Position numbers and translations under genes: made by a program. Under the pieces are notes generated by a model. It was not told where the DNA came from. It ran no database searches and saw only the letters and a list, made by a program, of their open reading frames with translations. From Methylocystaceae bacterium UBA5192 (GTDB lineage: Bacteria > Pseudomonadota > Alphaproteobacteria > Rhizobiales > Beijerinckiaceae), in the NCBI GenBank assembly GCA_002412985.1, contig DHWC01000036.1:15078-79077 (forward strand): 64,000 nt of DNA. Direction: 5' to 3'. Numbering within the stretch: the stretch's first letter is position 1; the number at the start of each line of letters is the position of its first letter. Below, piece after piece: positions 57,154-64,000 of this stretch.

Positions 57154-58623
57154 ATGAATTTTACTGATTTGGGCCTTTCAGAGAAGGTTCTGGCTGCTGT
57201 TCAGGCCTCTGGCTACACAACGCCAACGCCGATTCAAACGCAGGCCATTCCGCCAGCACTTCAAGGTAAAGATATTTTGGGCATTGCCCAGACGGGTACA
57301 GGCAAAACAGCTGCATTTACTTTACCTATGCTCAGTCGACTTGAAATGGGTCGCGCGCGCGCAAGAGTGCCGCGCACGTTAATCCTCGAACCAACGCGCG
57401 AACTCGCAGCTCAAGTAGAGGAGAGTTTTGCAAAATATGGCGTTAACCACCGTCTCAATGTGGCGTTGCTCATAGGTGGCGTTTCATTTGGGGACCAAGA
57501 GGCAAAAATCATGCGCGGGGCCGATGTCCTGATTGCGACACCGGGTCGACTGCTTGATTTTTTTGATCGTGGCAAACTCCTTCTCACAGGAATAGAAATT
57601 CTCGTAATCGATGAAGCTGACCGTATGTTGGATATGGGCTTCATTCCCGATATCGAGCGTATCTGCAAGCTCGTGCCATTTACGCGTCAAACACTTTTCT
57701 TTTCAGCCACGATGCCTCCGGAAATTACTCGGTTAACTGAAGCTTTTTTACACAATCCAGTCCGGATCGAGGTTGCTCGCGCGTCGACAACTGCCTCAAC
57801 AATACGTCAGGCGCTGGTTGCTTCGCACGGAGCCGCAGATAAGCGTGAGACTTTACGAAGGTTAATCCGCGAGGCCGAAAATTTAAAAAATGCGATTATT
57901 TTTTGTAATCGCAAGCGGGATGTTGCGATCGTTCATCGGTCATTGCAAAAGCATGGCTTTTCTGCTGGAGCCCTGCATGGCGACATGGATCAATTGGCTA
58001 GAATGGCTTCACTTGAGGCTTTTAAGACCGGAGATGTGTCTCTCCTCGTTTGTTCTGACGTCGCTGCCCGCGGGCTTGATATTCCTGATGTCGGTCACGT
58101 CTTTAATTTCGATGTGCCGACACATAGCGAGGATTATGTTCATCGAATAGGCAGAACGGGACGCGCAGGTCGATCAGGCGTTGCTCTGACTATCGTTACA
58201 CAAGACGACGGTAAATATATTGATCAAATTCAATCCTTGATTGGCGAGCCGATCAGTTGGGAAGGCCCTTCTTTTCAAGAGCTCCCTGAGCCTATGATCC
58301 GGCGCGAAGTGCATGAGTCCCGGGGCGACAGAGGCTCACGCACGCGAGAAGGAGGCGATCGGATCGGTCGACGGATGCGGCCCTCCCGCCCGGAGACGCC
58401 CCTCGAGCGCGAGAATCCCATTACACAAATGGGGGCCTTTTCGCCAAAGGGCTATGATCGAGAATTTACTCGACAGCGTCCTGTCGCCGATGAGAGGCGA
58501 CAGCGACTTCCTCGCAGACATTTTGAGGATGATGGACCGCCCGTTATTGGTTTGGGCGATCATGTGCCGTCATTTTTGCTGCGTCCAGTTACCTTAAAAT
58601 CGGAGCCTGTTACAGAAGAGTAA
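57154..58623 (+). CDS. rhlE: DEAD-box RNA helicase, RhlE type
   Basis: A 489-residue ATP-dependent RNA helicase for ribosome assembly and RNA turnover. All motifs are present: Q motif (FTDLGL...PTPIQTQAI), AQTGTGKTAAF, PTRELAAQ, TPGRLLD, DEADRMLDMGF, SAT, ARGLDIP and HRIGRTGRAG. The C-terminal 110 residues are Arg-rich and disordered, as usual in RhlE. ATG 57154 with AGGAAAA upstream; the TTG at 57151 is not needed. The 240-base gap before it may include a cold-shock leader but no motif could be defined. Confidence 0.95.
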   Translation: MNFTDLGLSEKVLAAVQASGYTTPTPIQTQAIPPALQGKDILGIAQTGTGKTAAFTLPMLSRLEMGRARARVPRTLILEPTRELAAQVEESFAKYGVNHRLNVALLIGGVSFGDQEAKIMRGADVLIATPGRLLDFFDRGKLLLTGIEILVIDEADRMLDMGFIPDIERICKLVPFTRQTLFFSATMPPEITRLTEAFLHNPVRIEVARASTTASTIRQALVASHGAADKRETLRRLIREAENLKNAIIFCNRKRDVAIVHRSLQKHGFSAGALHGDMDQLARMASLEAFKTGDVSLLVCSDVAARGLDIPDVGHVFNFDVPTHSEDYVHRIGRTGRAGRSGVALTIVTQDDGKYIDQIQSLIGEPISWEGPSFQELPEPMIRREVHESRGDRGSRTREGGDRIGRRMRPSRPETPLERENPITQMGAFSPKGYDREFTRQRPVADERRQRLPRRHFEDDGPPVIGLGDHVPSFLLRPVTLKSEPVTEE

Positions 58624-58630
58624 GCCTTCC

Positions 58631-59065
58631 TCAGGCGTTAAAAGGCGTCAGCGCCGCTCTTATTTTTTCTGCTTGCGCAGCCAATATGGCGTCGTCCGCC
58701 ATAGCCCCAGGCGGGCGTAACGCTACCCCCTCCCATCGTGGCAAGATATGAAAATGCAGGTGGAAAATAACCTGTCCGCCTGCACTTTCCGTAAATTGAT
58801 GCAAGGTGACGCCATCGGCGTCAAGCGCCTCTTTTACCGCCCGAGCAACATGCTGCACGCGTTTGATGAGCTCTGCCAAAGTATGCGTCGAAACGTCGAG
58901 AAGACCTCTGGCGCCATCTTTGGGAATGACAAGGACATGACCTTCTGCGCGTGGCATAATGTCCATAAAAGCCAGGGACATTTCGTCCTCATAGACCTTA
59001 TGCGAAGGAATTTCTCCTCGAAGGATCTTTCCGAAGATATTGTTGGGATCGTAAGCTTCTGTCAT
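58631..59065 (-). CDS. HIT family nucleotide-binding protein
   Basis: A 144-residue histidine-triad hydrolase of the HinT type. The triad is in VIFHLHFHILPRW (HxHxH). N-terminal IFGKILRGEIPSHKVYEDE and HVLVIPKDGARGLLD are standard. HinT proteins remove AMP from phosphoramidates. It lies ten bases after pheA in the same direction, so they are probably co-transcribed. Confidence 0.94.
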   Translation of the reverse strand: MTEAYDPNNIFGKILRGEIPSHKVYEDEMSLAFMDIMPRAEGHVLVIPKDGARGLLDVSTHTLAELIKRVQHVARAVKEALDADGVTLHQFTESAGGQVIFHLHFHILPRWEGVALRPPGAMADDAILAAQAEKIRAALTPFNA

Positions 59066-59074
59066 GTTGCACTC

Positions 59075-59938
59075 TTAATCCCCATAATCAAAAGCCCGAA
59101 TATTCGTTACCCGAAAATTTGCCGCCGGATAGACACCGACGATTTCTAATTCCTTTGAAAAAAACGATAACTCTTCGAGCGCGCGACTTAAAGCAGGTTG
59201 ATGCGGATGGCCATCAACATCTACAAGAAAGCGTGTCGCAGCAAACTCGCCATCTACCATGTAACTCTCAAGTCTCGTCATATTGACGCCATTAGTCGCA
59301 AATCCACCTAGGGCTTTGTAGAGTGCAGCGGGCACGTTCCGCACTCGGAAAATAAATGTCGTGATTGTAGCGGGACAATCTTTTGACGCCCAATTTTTCG
59401 TTTTAGATAACACAACGAAGCGCGTTGTATTATGGGCTTCATCTTCTACGTTATTGGCTAAAATATCTAGGCCATAGATTTCAGCCGCCAGTAAGGGCGC
59501 TAATGCCGCTTTTTGCGGGTCATTCCATTCAGCGACTTCCCGCGCAGCGCCAGCGGTATCTCCGGCAGTAAAGGCATTGAGACCAAGATCTCGAATAATC
59601 TTACGACATTGTCCAAGCGCATGTATGTGACTGTAGACGTTTTTCAATCCTTCTCGGGTAGCGCCTTTTGGCGCCATGAGGTGGAAATGAACGGGAAGAA
59701 AAAACTCATCAACAATATGTAAAGATGATTTTGGCAAAAAATGATGAATATCTGCAACGCGACCAGCAATCGAATTTTCGATCGGAATCATCGCAAGTTG
59801 GGCGCGTTCTTCAGAGACTGCGGCAAAAGCGTCTTCAAATGTTGCGCAGGGTAGGGGAGTCAGGTCAGGATAAGCCTCGCGGCAAGCGATATCAGAGTTG
59901 GCGCCAGGTTCTCCCTGAAAGGCGATGAATTGTGTCAC
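59075..59938 (-). CDS. pheA: Prephenate dehydratase
   Basis: Converts prephenate to phenylpyruvate for phenylalanine synthesis. The catalytic domain (about 1-180) shows FQGEPGANSDIA and the catalytic Thr-Arg in NTTRFVVLS. The C-terminal ACT domain (LESYMVDGEFAATRFLVDVDGHP) mediates phenylalanine feedback. There is no chorismate mutase domain; that activity is supplied by the separate AroQ at 4-339. It follows kdsB by eight bases. Confidence 0.95.
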   Translation of the reverse strand: MTQFIAFQGEPGANSDIACREAYPDLTPLPCATFEDAFAAVSEERAQLAMIPIENSIAGRVADIHHFLPKSSLHIVDEFFLPVHFHLMAPKGATREGLKNVYSHIHALGQCRKIIRDLGLNAFTAGDTAGAAREVAEWNDPQKAALAPLLAAEIYGLDILANNVEDEAHNTTRFVVLSKTKNWASKDCPATITTFIFRVRNVPAALYKALGGFATNGVNMTRLESYMVDGEFAATRFLVDVDGHPHQPALSRALEELSFFSKELEIVGVYPAANFRVTNIRAFDYGD

Positions 59939-59946
59939 GATCTATC

Positions 59947-60681
59947 CTAGTCAGCCAATCCAAAAGTCAAAGTCTCTATATCTTTATATGTATCGACTGA
60001 TAACCCAGAATGATCCACCAGGGCTAGATCGATACGCATGCCGGCTTCTAAAGCGCGTAATTGTTCGAGCCTTTCTCGGACTTCAAGCGGCGAGGGCGCT
60101 AATTTGCTAAAGCGCGATAGGCTGTCTCGTTTAAAGGCATATACGCCAATATGCTGAAGCAAAGGGCCTTCTCCCCAGGGCGCAGGCGCTCGCGTAAAAT
60201 ATAATGCTCTGGCGCGACGAGAACTTTCCAGCGCGGCGATGACTTTAACAATATTGGGATCATTCACTTGAGTTGGCGTGAAGCGGACCGCTAGCGTCCC
60301 AATATCGACCTCAGGGTTGTCAAGGAGCGCTATGGCCTGGTTCAGCGCATTACGGGAAAGGCCAAATTGATCTCCTTGAAGATTGATGATTTTTCCATAT
60401 TGTCCGTCAGGGTCAAGGCATGTGAGGGCTTCAAAAATACGATCGCTTCCAGAAGCATGATCTAAGCGCGTTATGAGCGCATTCCCTCCCGCATCGAGAA
60501 TGATTTTTGCAACCGTCTCACTATCTGTCGCAACATAAACAGGGGCGATGTCAGCTTCTTGAGCTTGACGCCAGACATGTAAAATCAAAGGATCGCCGTT
60601 GATTTTCAACAGCGGTTTTGATGGGAGACGTTTAGACCCCACTCGTGCCGGGATTATGATGACTGGCGCATTCCGCGCCAT
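59947..60681 (-). CDS. kdsB: 3-deoxy-manno-octulosonate cytidylyltransferase
   Basis: Activates Kdo with CTP for lipid A-core synthesis. A 244-residue protein with IIPARVGSKRLPSKPL (nucleotide-binding), ATDSETVA and SGSDRIFEAL. The motif that is usually QGDEPL, or QGDLPT in many alphaproteobacteria, reads LQGDQFGLS here; Asp of QGD is kept, the two next residues are different. First gene of a probable kdsB-pheA-HIT unit. The lipoprotein gene upstream ends only four bases before. Confidence 0.92.
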   Translation of the reverse strand: MARNAPVIIIPARVGSKRLPSKPLLKINGDPLILHVWRQAQEADIAPVYVATDSETVAKIILDAGGNALITRLDHASGSDRIFEALTCLDPDGQYGKIINLQGDQFGLSRNALNQAIALLDNPEVDIGTLAVRFTPTQVNDPNIVKVIAALESSRRARALYFTRAPAPWGEGPLLQHIGVYAFKRDSLSRFSKLAPSPLEVRERLEQLRALEAGMRIDLALVDHSGLSVDTYKDIETLTFGLAD

Positions 60682-60685
60682 CAGA

Positions 60686-61090
60686 TCAGTAGACGTTATT
60701 ATCTTCGGCAGTCCAGCCCTTGTCGGATTTTACGAAATGGAGCGTGCCTTCACTCGTCAGGATTTCACTTTTTGCAAAAGTTCTATCCTCTCCAATACCC
60801 AGAAAAGCGCATTTGCCTCTCTCGAGTTCTTCTTTGCACTTAGCTTCGAAACCTTCAGGAAATTGTATTTCCGCTTCATACATCAGTTCAAAAGCATTGA
60901 GCGCATCTCGTTTGAGCTCTTTGCCTTGCACTTTTTTAAAAGAAACAATTTTTGCTGCAACACCGTTTTTTTCTAAAATATTACGTAAAACCTTTGCTCC
61001 CGTTGCGTCGCCGGGCAGATGATCACCGCAGCCAGCTAAGCTAAGCGTGGCTGCTAACGCCAATAAAAACTGCGTATTCTTAGTGATCAT
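60686..61090 (-). CDS. Small lipoprotein of unknown function
   Basis: A 134-residue lipoprotein with the lipobox TLSLAGC near residue 20. The mature part has a mixed charged sequence including two more cysteines (AKCKEEL and GKCAFLG) that could form a disulfide. I chose ATG 61090 because GGAGG lies directly upstream; GTG 61108 lacks one. It ends four bases before kdsB and is probably in the same transcript. No family recognised. Confidence 0.72.
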   Translation of the reverse strand: MITKNTQFLLALAATLSLAGCGDHLPGDATGAKVLRNILEKNGVAAKIVSFKKVQGKELKRDALNAFELMYEAEIQFPEGFEAKCKEELERGKCAFLGIGEDRTFAKSEILTSEGTLHFVKSDKGWTAEDNNVY

Positions 61091-61491
61091 AATTTCCTCC
61101 GAAACCACATGTGCGTCAGGACGACTAATGCCTAACTAGAGCAAGAAACAAGATTTTCCATTGGCCTGAGATTTGGGCCTGAAGACCCCTCAGGTGAAGC
61201 GCGGCTTTGAGGGGCTCTACTTAGACCGAGAGTTGATTTTTTGGCCGGCGAGAGTAACCTGACCAAGGTCAAGAAATTAGACATTTTAAGCCTTCGTCGA
61301 AGCTGACGCGCGAGGCAAAATAAGGGCTTATTGCATACCCTACGGAGCGCTCAGGTCCGCCGCATCTCCTGGGTCCGTGGGGTTGGTCGGCTGGCGATGG
61401 CGGGAGTGGCCTCCTTGAAGCCATCGTCAGTCGGCCGCCTTGATGTAAAAAATCAAAAAAATCAATTTGTTGCAGATATGACGCAACCGTC
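61091..61491. other. Gap between rpmG and the lipoprotein gene with strong hairpins
   Basis: No gene accepted. Two large hairpins are visible: 61384-61401 with 61420-61437, about eighteen pairs including several G-U, with an inner GGAG/CTCC stem; and 61186-61192 with 61208-61214 plus an inner four-pair stem. They could be ends of transcripts, a leader of the lipoprotein unit or a small RNA. A minus-strand 84-codon frame at 61269-61523 overlaps rpmG and is probably spurious, though its last 25 residues look protein-like. A weak terminator-like GTTGC/GCAAC pair with a T run lies just after rpmG. Confidence 0.45.
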
Positions 61492-61659
61492 TTATTTGAT
61501 CTTGGTTTCTTTGAATTCAACATGCTTTCTTACGACAGGGTCGTATTTTTTAAATACAAGCTTTTCTGTCTTGGTGCGCGCATTTTTCTTCGTGACATAG
61601 AAAAAACCCGTGTCTGCCGATGACAGGAGCTTAATCTTAATCATGGCGGATTTAGCCAT
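61492..61659 (-). CDS. rpmG: Large ribosomal subunit protein bL33
   Basis: A 55-residue protein, [20 protein letters not shown] at the start and [18 protein letters not shown] at the end. The cysteine-free form of alphaproteobacteria. It is shorter than 60 codons so is easily missed. It lies downstream of rnr in the same direction, an order I recall from other Hyphomicrobiales, separated by a terminator. Confidence 0.95.
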   Translation of the reverse strand: MAKSAMIKIKLLSSADTGFFYVTKKNARTKTEKLVFKKYDPVVRKHVEFKETKIK

Positions 61660-61678
61660 TTTCTAATCCATTTCAAAT

Positions 61679-61715
61679 AAAAAAGAACCAGCCCGCGCGA
61701 GATTGTCGGCAGGTT
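61679..61715 (-). terminator. Terminator of rnr
   Basis: Eight-position stem (61686-61693 with 61708-61715) with one mismatch and a 14-base loop; on the minus strand a TTTTTTATTT run follows close behind. It lies just before rpmG. Confidence 0.55.
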
Positions 61716-61753
61716 TTGGAATTGGCCGCAACATACGTCGAAGACCGAGGATG

Positions 61754-64000
61754 TCAAGTGCGGCCTCGTCTCCTTCTTTCATTTTCTAACTTGTTGTCTC
61801 TTTGCTGTTTTCGTCGTTTTGAGACGGAGTTCTTGGGGAAATTTTTGGCAGGCGTTCTTTTGACGCCCCCATCAACGACTTCAAAGCGGAGCGCGCCCGC
61901 GATGGGCGCGGCTTCAACTAATTTGACGATGATTTGATCAGCTAACCTGTAGCTTACGCCGGAACGGGAACTGAGCGCATGGGCTCTTTCATCAAAGGCG
62001 TAATATTCACGACCAAGCGTCGCCGCAGGCACAAATCCATCCGCTCCCGTATCTAATAATCTTACAAAGAGCCCAACGCGGGTGACGCCTGAGATACGCG
62101 CCTGAAACTGGGCGCCAATTTTACCCATTAGATGATGCGCGATCAGGCGATCCACCGTTTCGCGTTCAGCGGCCATCGCGCGCCGTTCTGCTGCTGAGAT
62201 CCGCGCTGCGATCTCTGCAAGCTCTTGCGGCGATGTCTCTGGCAGTGCGCCTTCGCCGATATTCAGCGCACGGATAAGCGCTCTATGCACAATCAGATCT
62301 GCATAACGTCTAATAGGCGAGGTAAAATGAGCGTATCGACGAAGATTGAGCCCAAAATGTCCGTAGTTTTCATGGGTATATTCAGCTTGTGCCTGGGTAC
62401 GTAGAACAATCTCATTAACTATATTTTCGTGTTCCATCCCTTTGAGACGGGTAAGAATTGCATTGAAGTTTGCAGGCTTCAAAACTTGGCCTTTTGATAA
62501 TTTTACGCCAATTGTGCCCAGAAACTCAGACAGTGCGGTGATTTTTTCACGTGAGGGTTCGTCATGCGCTCGGTAAATCAACTGCTGTCGGTGGGCTTCA
62601 AGCGTTTCCGCTGCTGCGACATTTGCCAAAATCATGAATTCTTCAATGAGCCGGTGAGCTTCAAGTCTTGGTGGGATGATGACGCGATCAAATGCGCCGT
62701 CTGGCGTTAAGAGAATTTTTCTTTCCGGCAAGTCGAGCTCAAGAGGGGCGCGGTTTCTTCTTTCGTGTTGAAGCGCCTCATGCGCCTTAAAAAGAGGACG
62801 CAAAACGTCGAGCAAGTTTGCGGTTATTTCATCTGGTCGACCGTCGATGGCATCCTGGGCTTGAGAATAGGAAAGCTTGGCGCGGGAACGGATCATCACA
62901 CGATGAAACTGATGGTCGATTTTCTTGCCCTGCGCAGTGACGCGTAATTTGACGGCTAGTGCAGGACGATCTTGATGAGCTTTCAGTGAGCAAAGATCAT
63001 TCGAAATTCTTTCTGGCAACATTGGCACGACGCGATCGGGAAAATAGACTGAATTTCCACGATCTAGGGCGTCGCGATCCAAAGATGAGCGGGGTTTAAC
63101 GTAATAAGCAACATCTGCAATGGCGACGCATATAATAAATCCGCCATCATTATTCGTATCTGGATCTAAGATCGCATAAACAGCGTCATCATGATCCTTA
63201 GCATCAGGTGGATCAATGGTTATAAAAGACAAATCTCGCCAGTCTTCTCGATTTTGAAAAGTAGCTTCTCGTGCTTTTTCAGCTTCTAAAATTGTTTCGT
63301 CTTTGAAAATATCAGGGATGTCATGAGCGCGGATGGCGATAAGACTTAAGGCTTTTTCACTAGTAACAGATCCTAAGGTTTCCTTGATGCGTGCGCGTGT
63401 TTTATTAATGTGCTCAATGCTAACAAGGTCTCCGTGCTTTCCTGGACCAATGTCATTTGGGCCGATGAGGATCTGTCTGCCGAGTTGTTTTTTATCTACT
63501 GGCGCGACATAGGCTGATCCATTCGCTTCGATGTTTAAAACACCTAATATGCGATTGCGCGCCCGGGGCAGGATTTTAATGACGCGTCCGATATAGGGCG
63601 GGTCTTTTGCTCCTACATCTGGGTTGCGTTCAGCCCGAGCTAAAACGCGATCGCTTACTCCTGGTAGCGGTTGACCGGTTTTTGCGCGTCTGGGAGCGTG
63701 GATTAATATTCTGGGCGGCGGCCCCAATTCATCTTCATCCCACTCTACCGGAATAGCTATAAGCTCGCCGTCACGATCCCGTTCAATGATCTCAACAACT
63801 GCAACCGGCGGGAGTTTGCTTTTTCTCGCGATCAGTTTGCCTTGCTTTTCCAAGGCTCCTGTTTCAACCAGTTCTTTTAAGATGCGCTTAATCTCAAGTC
63901 GATGTTCGCCTTTTAAGCCGAAAGCTCGGGCGATTTCCCGGGTTCCGATGCGCGGTTCTTGACGTAATTGACTTTCTCGTTCGATAAAAGAAAGTATTTC
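61754..64000 (-). CDS. rnr: Ribonuclease R, 5' end outside the window
   Basis: Processive 3'-5' exoribonuclease that can degrade structured RNA. From the visible N-terminal side: a winged-helix domain in the region beyond 63853 (frame reads REIARAFGLKGEHRLEIKRI), cold-shock domains, then the RNB catalytic domain with FITIDPPDAKDHDDAVYA (metal-binding aspartates), RFTSPIRRYADLIVHRAL, and the S1 domain with ISGVTRVGLFVRL, and a basic tail. The frame stays open to the window edge, so the TTG at 63853 is not the start. About 748 residues are visible. Confidence 0.96.
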   Translation of the reverse strand, partial: EILSFIERESQLRQEPRIGTREIARAFGLKGEHRLEIKRILKELVETGALEKQGKLIARKSKLPPVAVVEIIERDRDGELIAIPVEWDEDELGPPPRILIHAPRRAKTGQPLPGVSDRVLARAERNPDVGAKDPPYIGRVIKILPRARNRILGVLNIEANGSAYVAPVDKKQLGRQILIGPNDIGPGKHGDLVSIEHINKTRARIKETLGSVTSEKALSLIAIRAHDIPDIFKDETILEAEKAREATFQNREDWRDLSFITIDPPDAKDHDDAVYAILDPDTNNDGGFIICVAIADVAYYVKPRSSLDRDALDRGNSVYFPDRVVPMLPERISNDLCSLKAHQDRPALAVKLRVTAQGKKIDHQFHRVMIRSRAKLSYSQAQDAIDGRPDEITANLLDVLRPLFKAHEALQHERRNRAPLELDLPERKILLTPDGAFDRVIIPPRLEAHRLIEEFMILANVAAAETLEAHRQQLIYRAHDEPSREKITALSEFLGTIGVKLSKGQVLKPANFNAILTRLKGMEHENIVNEIVLRTQAQAEYTHENYGHFGLNLRRYAHFTSPIRRYADLIVHRALIRALNIGEGALPETSPQELAEIAARISAAERRAMAAERETVDRLIAHHLMGKIGAQFQARISGVTRVGLFVRLLDTGADGFVPAATLGREYYAFDERAHALSSRSGVSYRLADQIIVKLVEAAPIAGALRFEVVDGGVKRTPAKNFPKNSVSKRRKQQRDNKLENERRRRGRT

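Noticed and set aside
61269..61523. 84-codon minus-strand frame overlapping rpmG
   Set aside because: Runs against a certain ribosomal protein gene in another phase and through strong hairpins; only the last part looks protein-like.
63853..63853. TTG at 63853 as start of rnr
   Set aside because: The frame stays open upstream and encodes the family winged-helix domain up to the window edge.

Overview
The window reads as chromosomal DNA of an alphaproteobacterium, most likely of the order Hyphomicrobiales (Rhizobiales). The evidence is a HemB with an aspartate-rich metal site, a cysteine-free alphaproteobacterial L31, the CtrA-proteolysis adaptors RcdA and CpdR close together, DUF1036 next to pyruvate kinase, GTTC-N7-GTTC as the SOS box type, an EcfG-type stress promoter, and a YejABEF transporter with a two-domain ATPase. 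Base composition is intermediate, with AT-rich gaps. The genus cannot be named from the sequence alone. No tRNA, rRNA, CRISPR array, insertion sequence, phage gene or plasmid function was found.

Layout. 1-7.9 kb: chorismate mutase, gatB, a lysine-rich histone H1-like protein, hemB, DUF1036 protein, pyk, then an acetyltransferase/SuhB pair on the minus strand. 8.1-14 kb: rcdA, rpmE, cpdR, an N-formylglutamate amidohydrolase, hisN, a lipase-like hydrolase and a small heat-shock gene with an RpoH promoter and a ROSE-like RNA thermometer. 14-21 kb: a 600-base gap with at least five hairpins, then gltB-gltD. 21-26.3 kb: L,D-transpeptidase, DUF459 protein, RNase T2, rlmJ and a GST. 26.3-33.5 kb: AT-rich, loosely packed and apparently lineage-specific. 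It holds a cyclase-family protein, a glycine-zipper lipoprotein, a NepR-like anti-sigma candidate behind a perfect EcfG promoter, an H-NS-type protein with a long N-terminal extension, an SRPBCC protein and an unrecognised four-repeat (A/G)WVW membrane protein. 33.8-48.3 kb: rplM-rpsI, amtB without glnK, an M17 aminopeptidase with an NlpC/P60 hydrolase, yejABEF, an orphan C-methyltransferase and an OpgG/OpgD glucan protein. 48.4-64 kb: ssb with an SOS box, dctA-like, uvrA, clpS-clpA, rhlE, HIT protein, pheA, kdsB, a lipoprotein, rpmG and the 3' part of rnr.

How the genes connect. Chorismate mutase and the separate prephenate dehydratase both belong to phenylalanine synthesis, and their distance apart shows they are not fused as in enterics. 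AmtB and GltBD belong to ammonium assimilation. RcdA and CpdR both feed CtrA into ClpXP, while ClpS-ClpA form the parallel N-degron machine. KdsB, the L,D-transpeptidase, the OpgG-like protein and the NlpC/P60 hydrolase work on the envelope. Many computed frames start too early. I moved starts for gatB, gltB, gltD, rpmE, hsp20, ssb, dctA, amtB and others to codons with better ribosome binding sites or family-like N termini, and I extended rnr to the window edge.

The observations most worth follow-up are the hairpin cluster before gltB, the (A/G)WVW-repeat protein with a possible slippage run at its start, the NepR-like gene under an EcfG promoter, and the extended H-NS-like protein.
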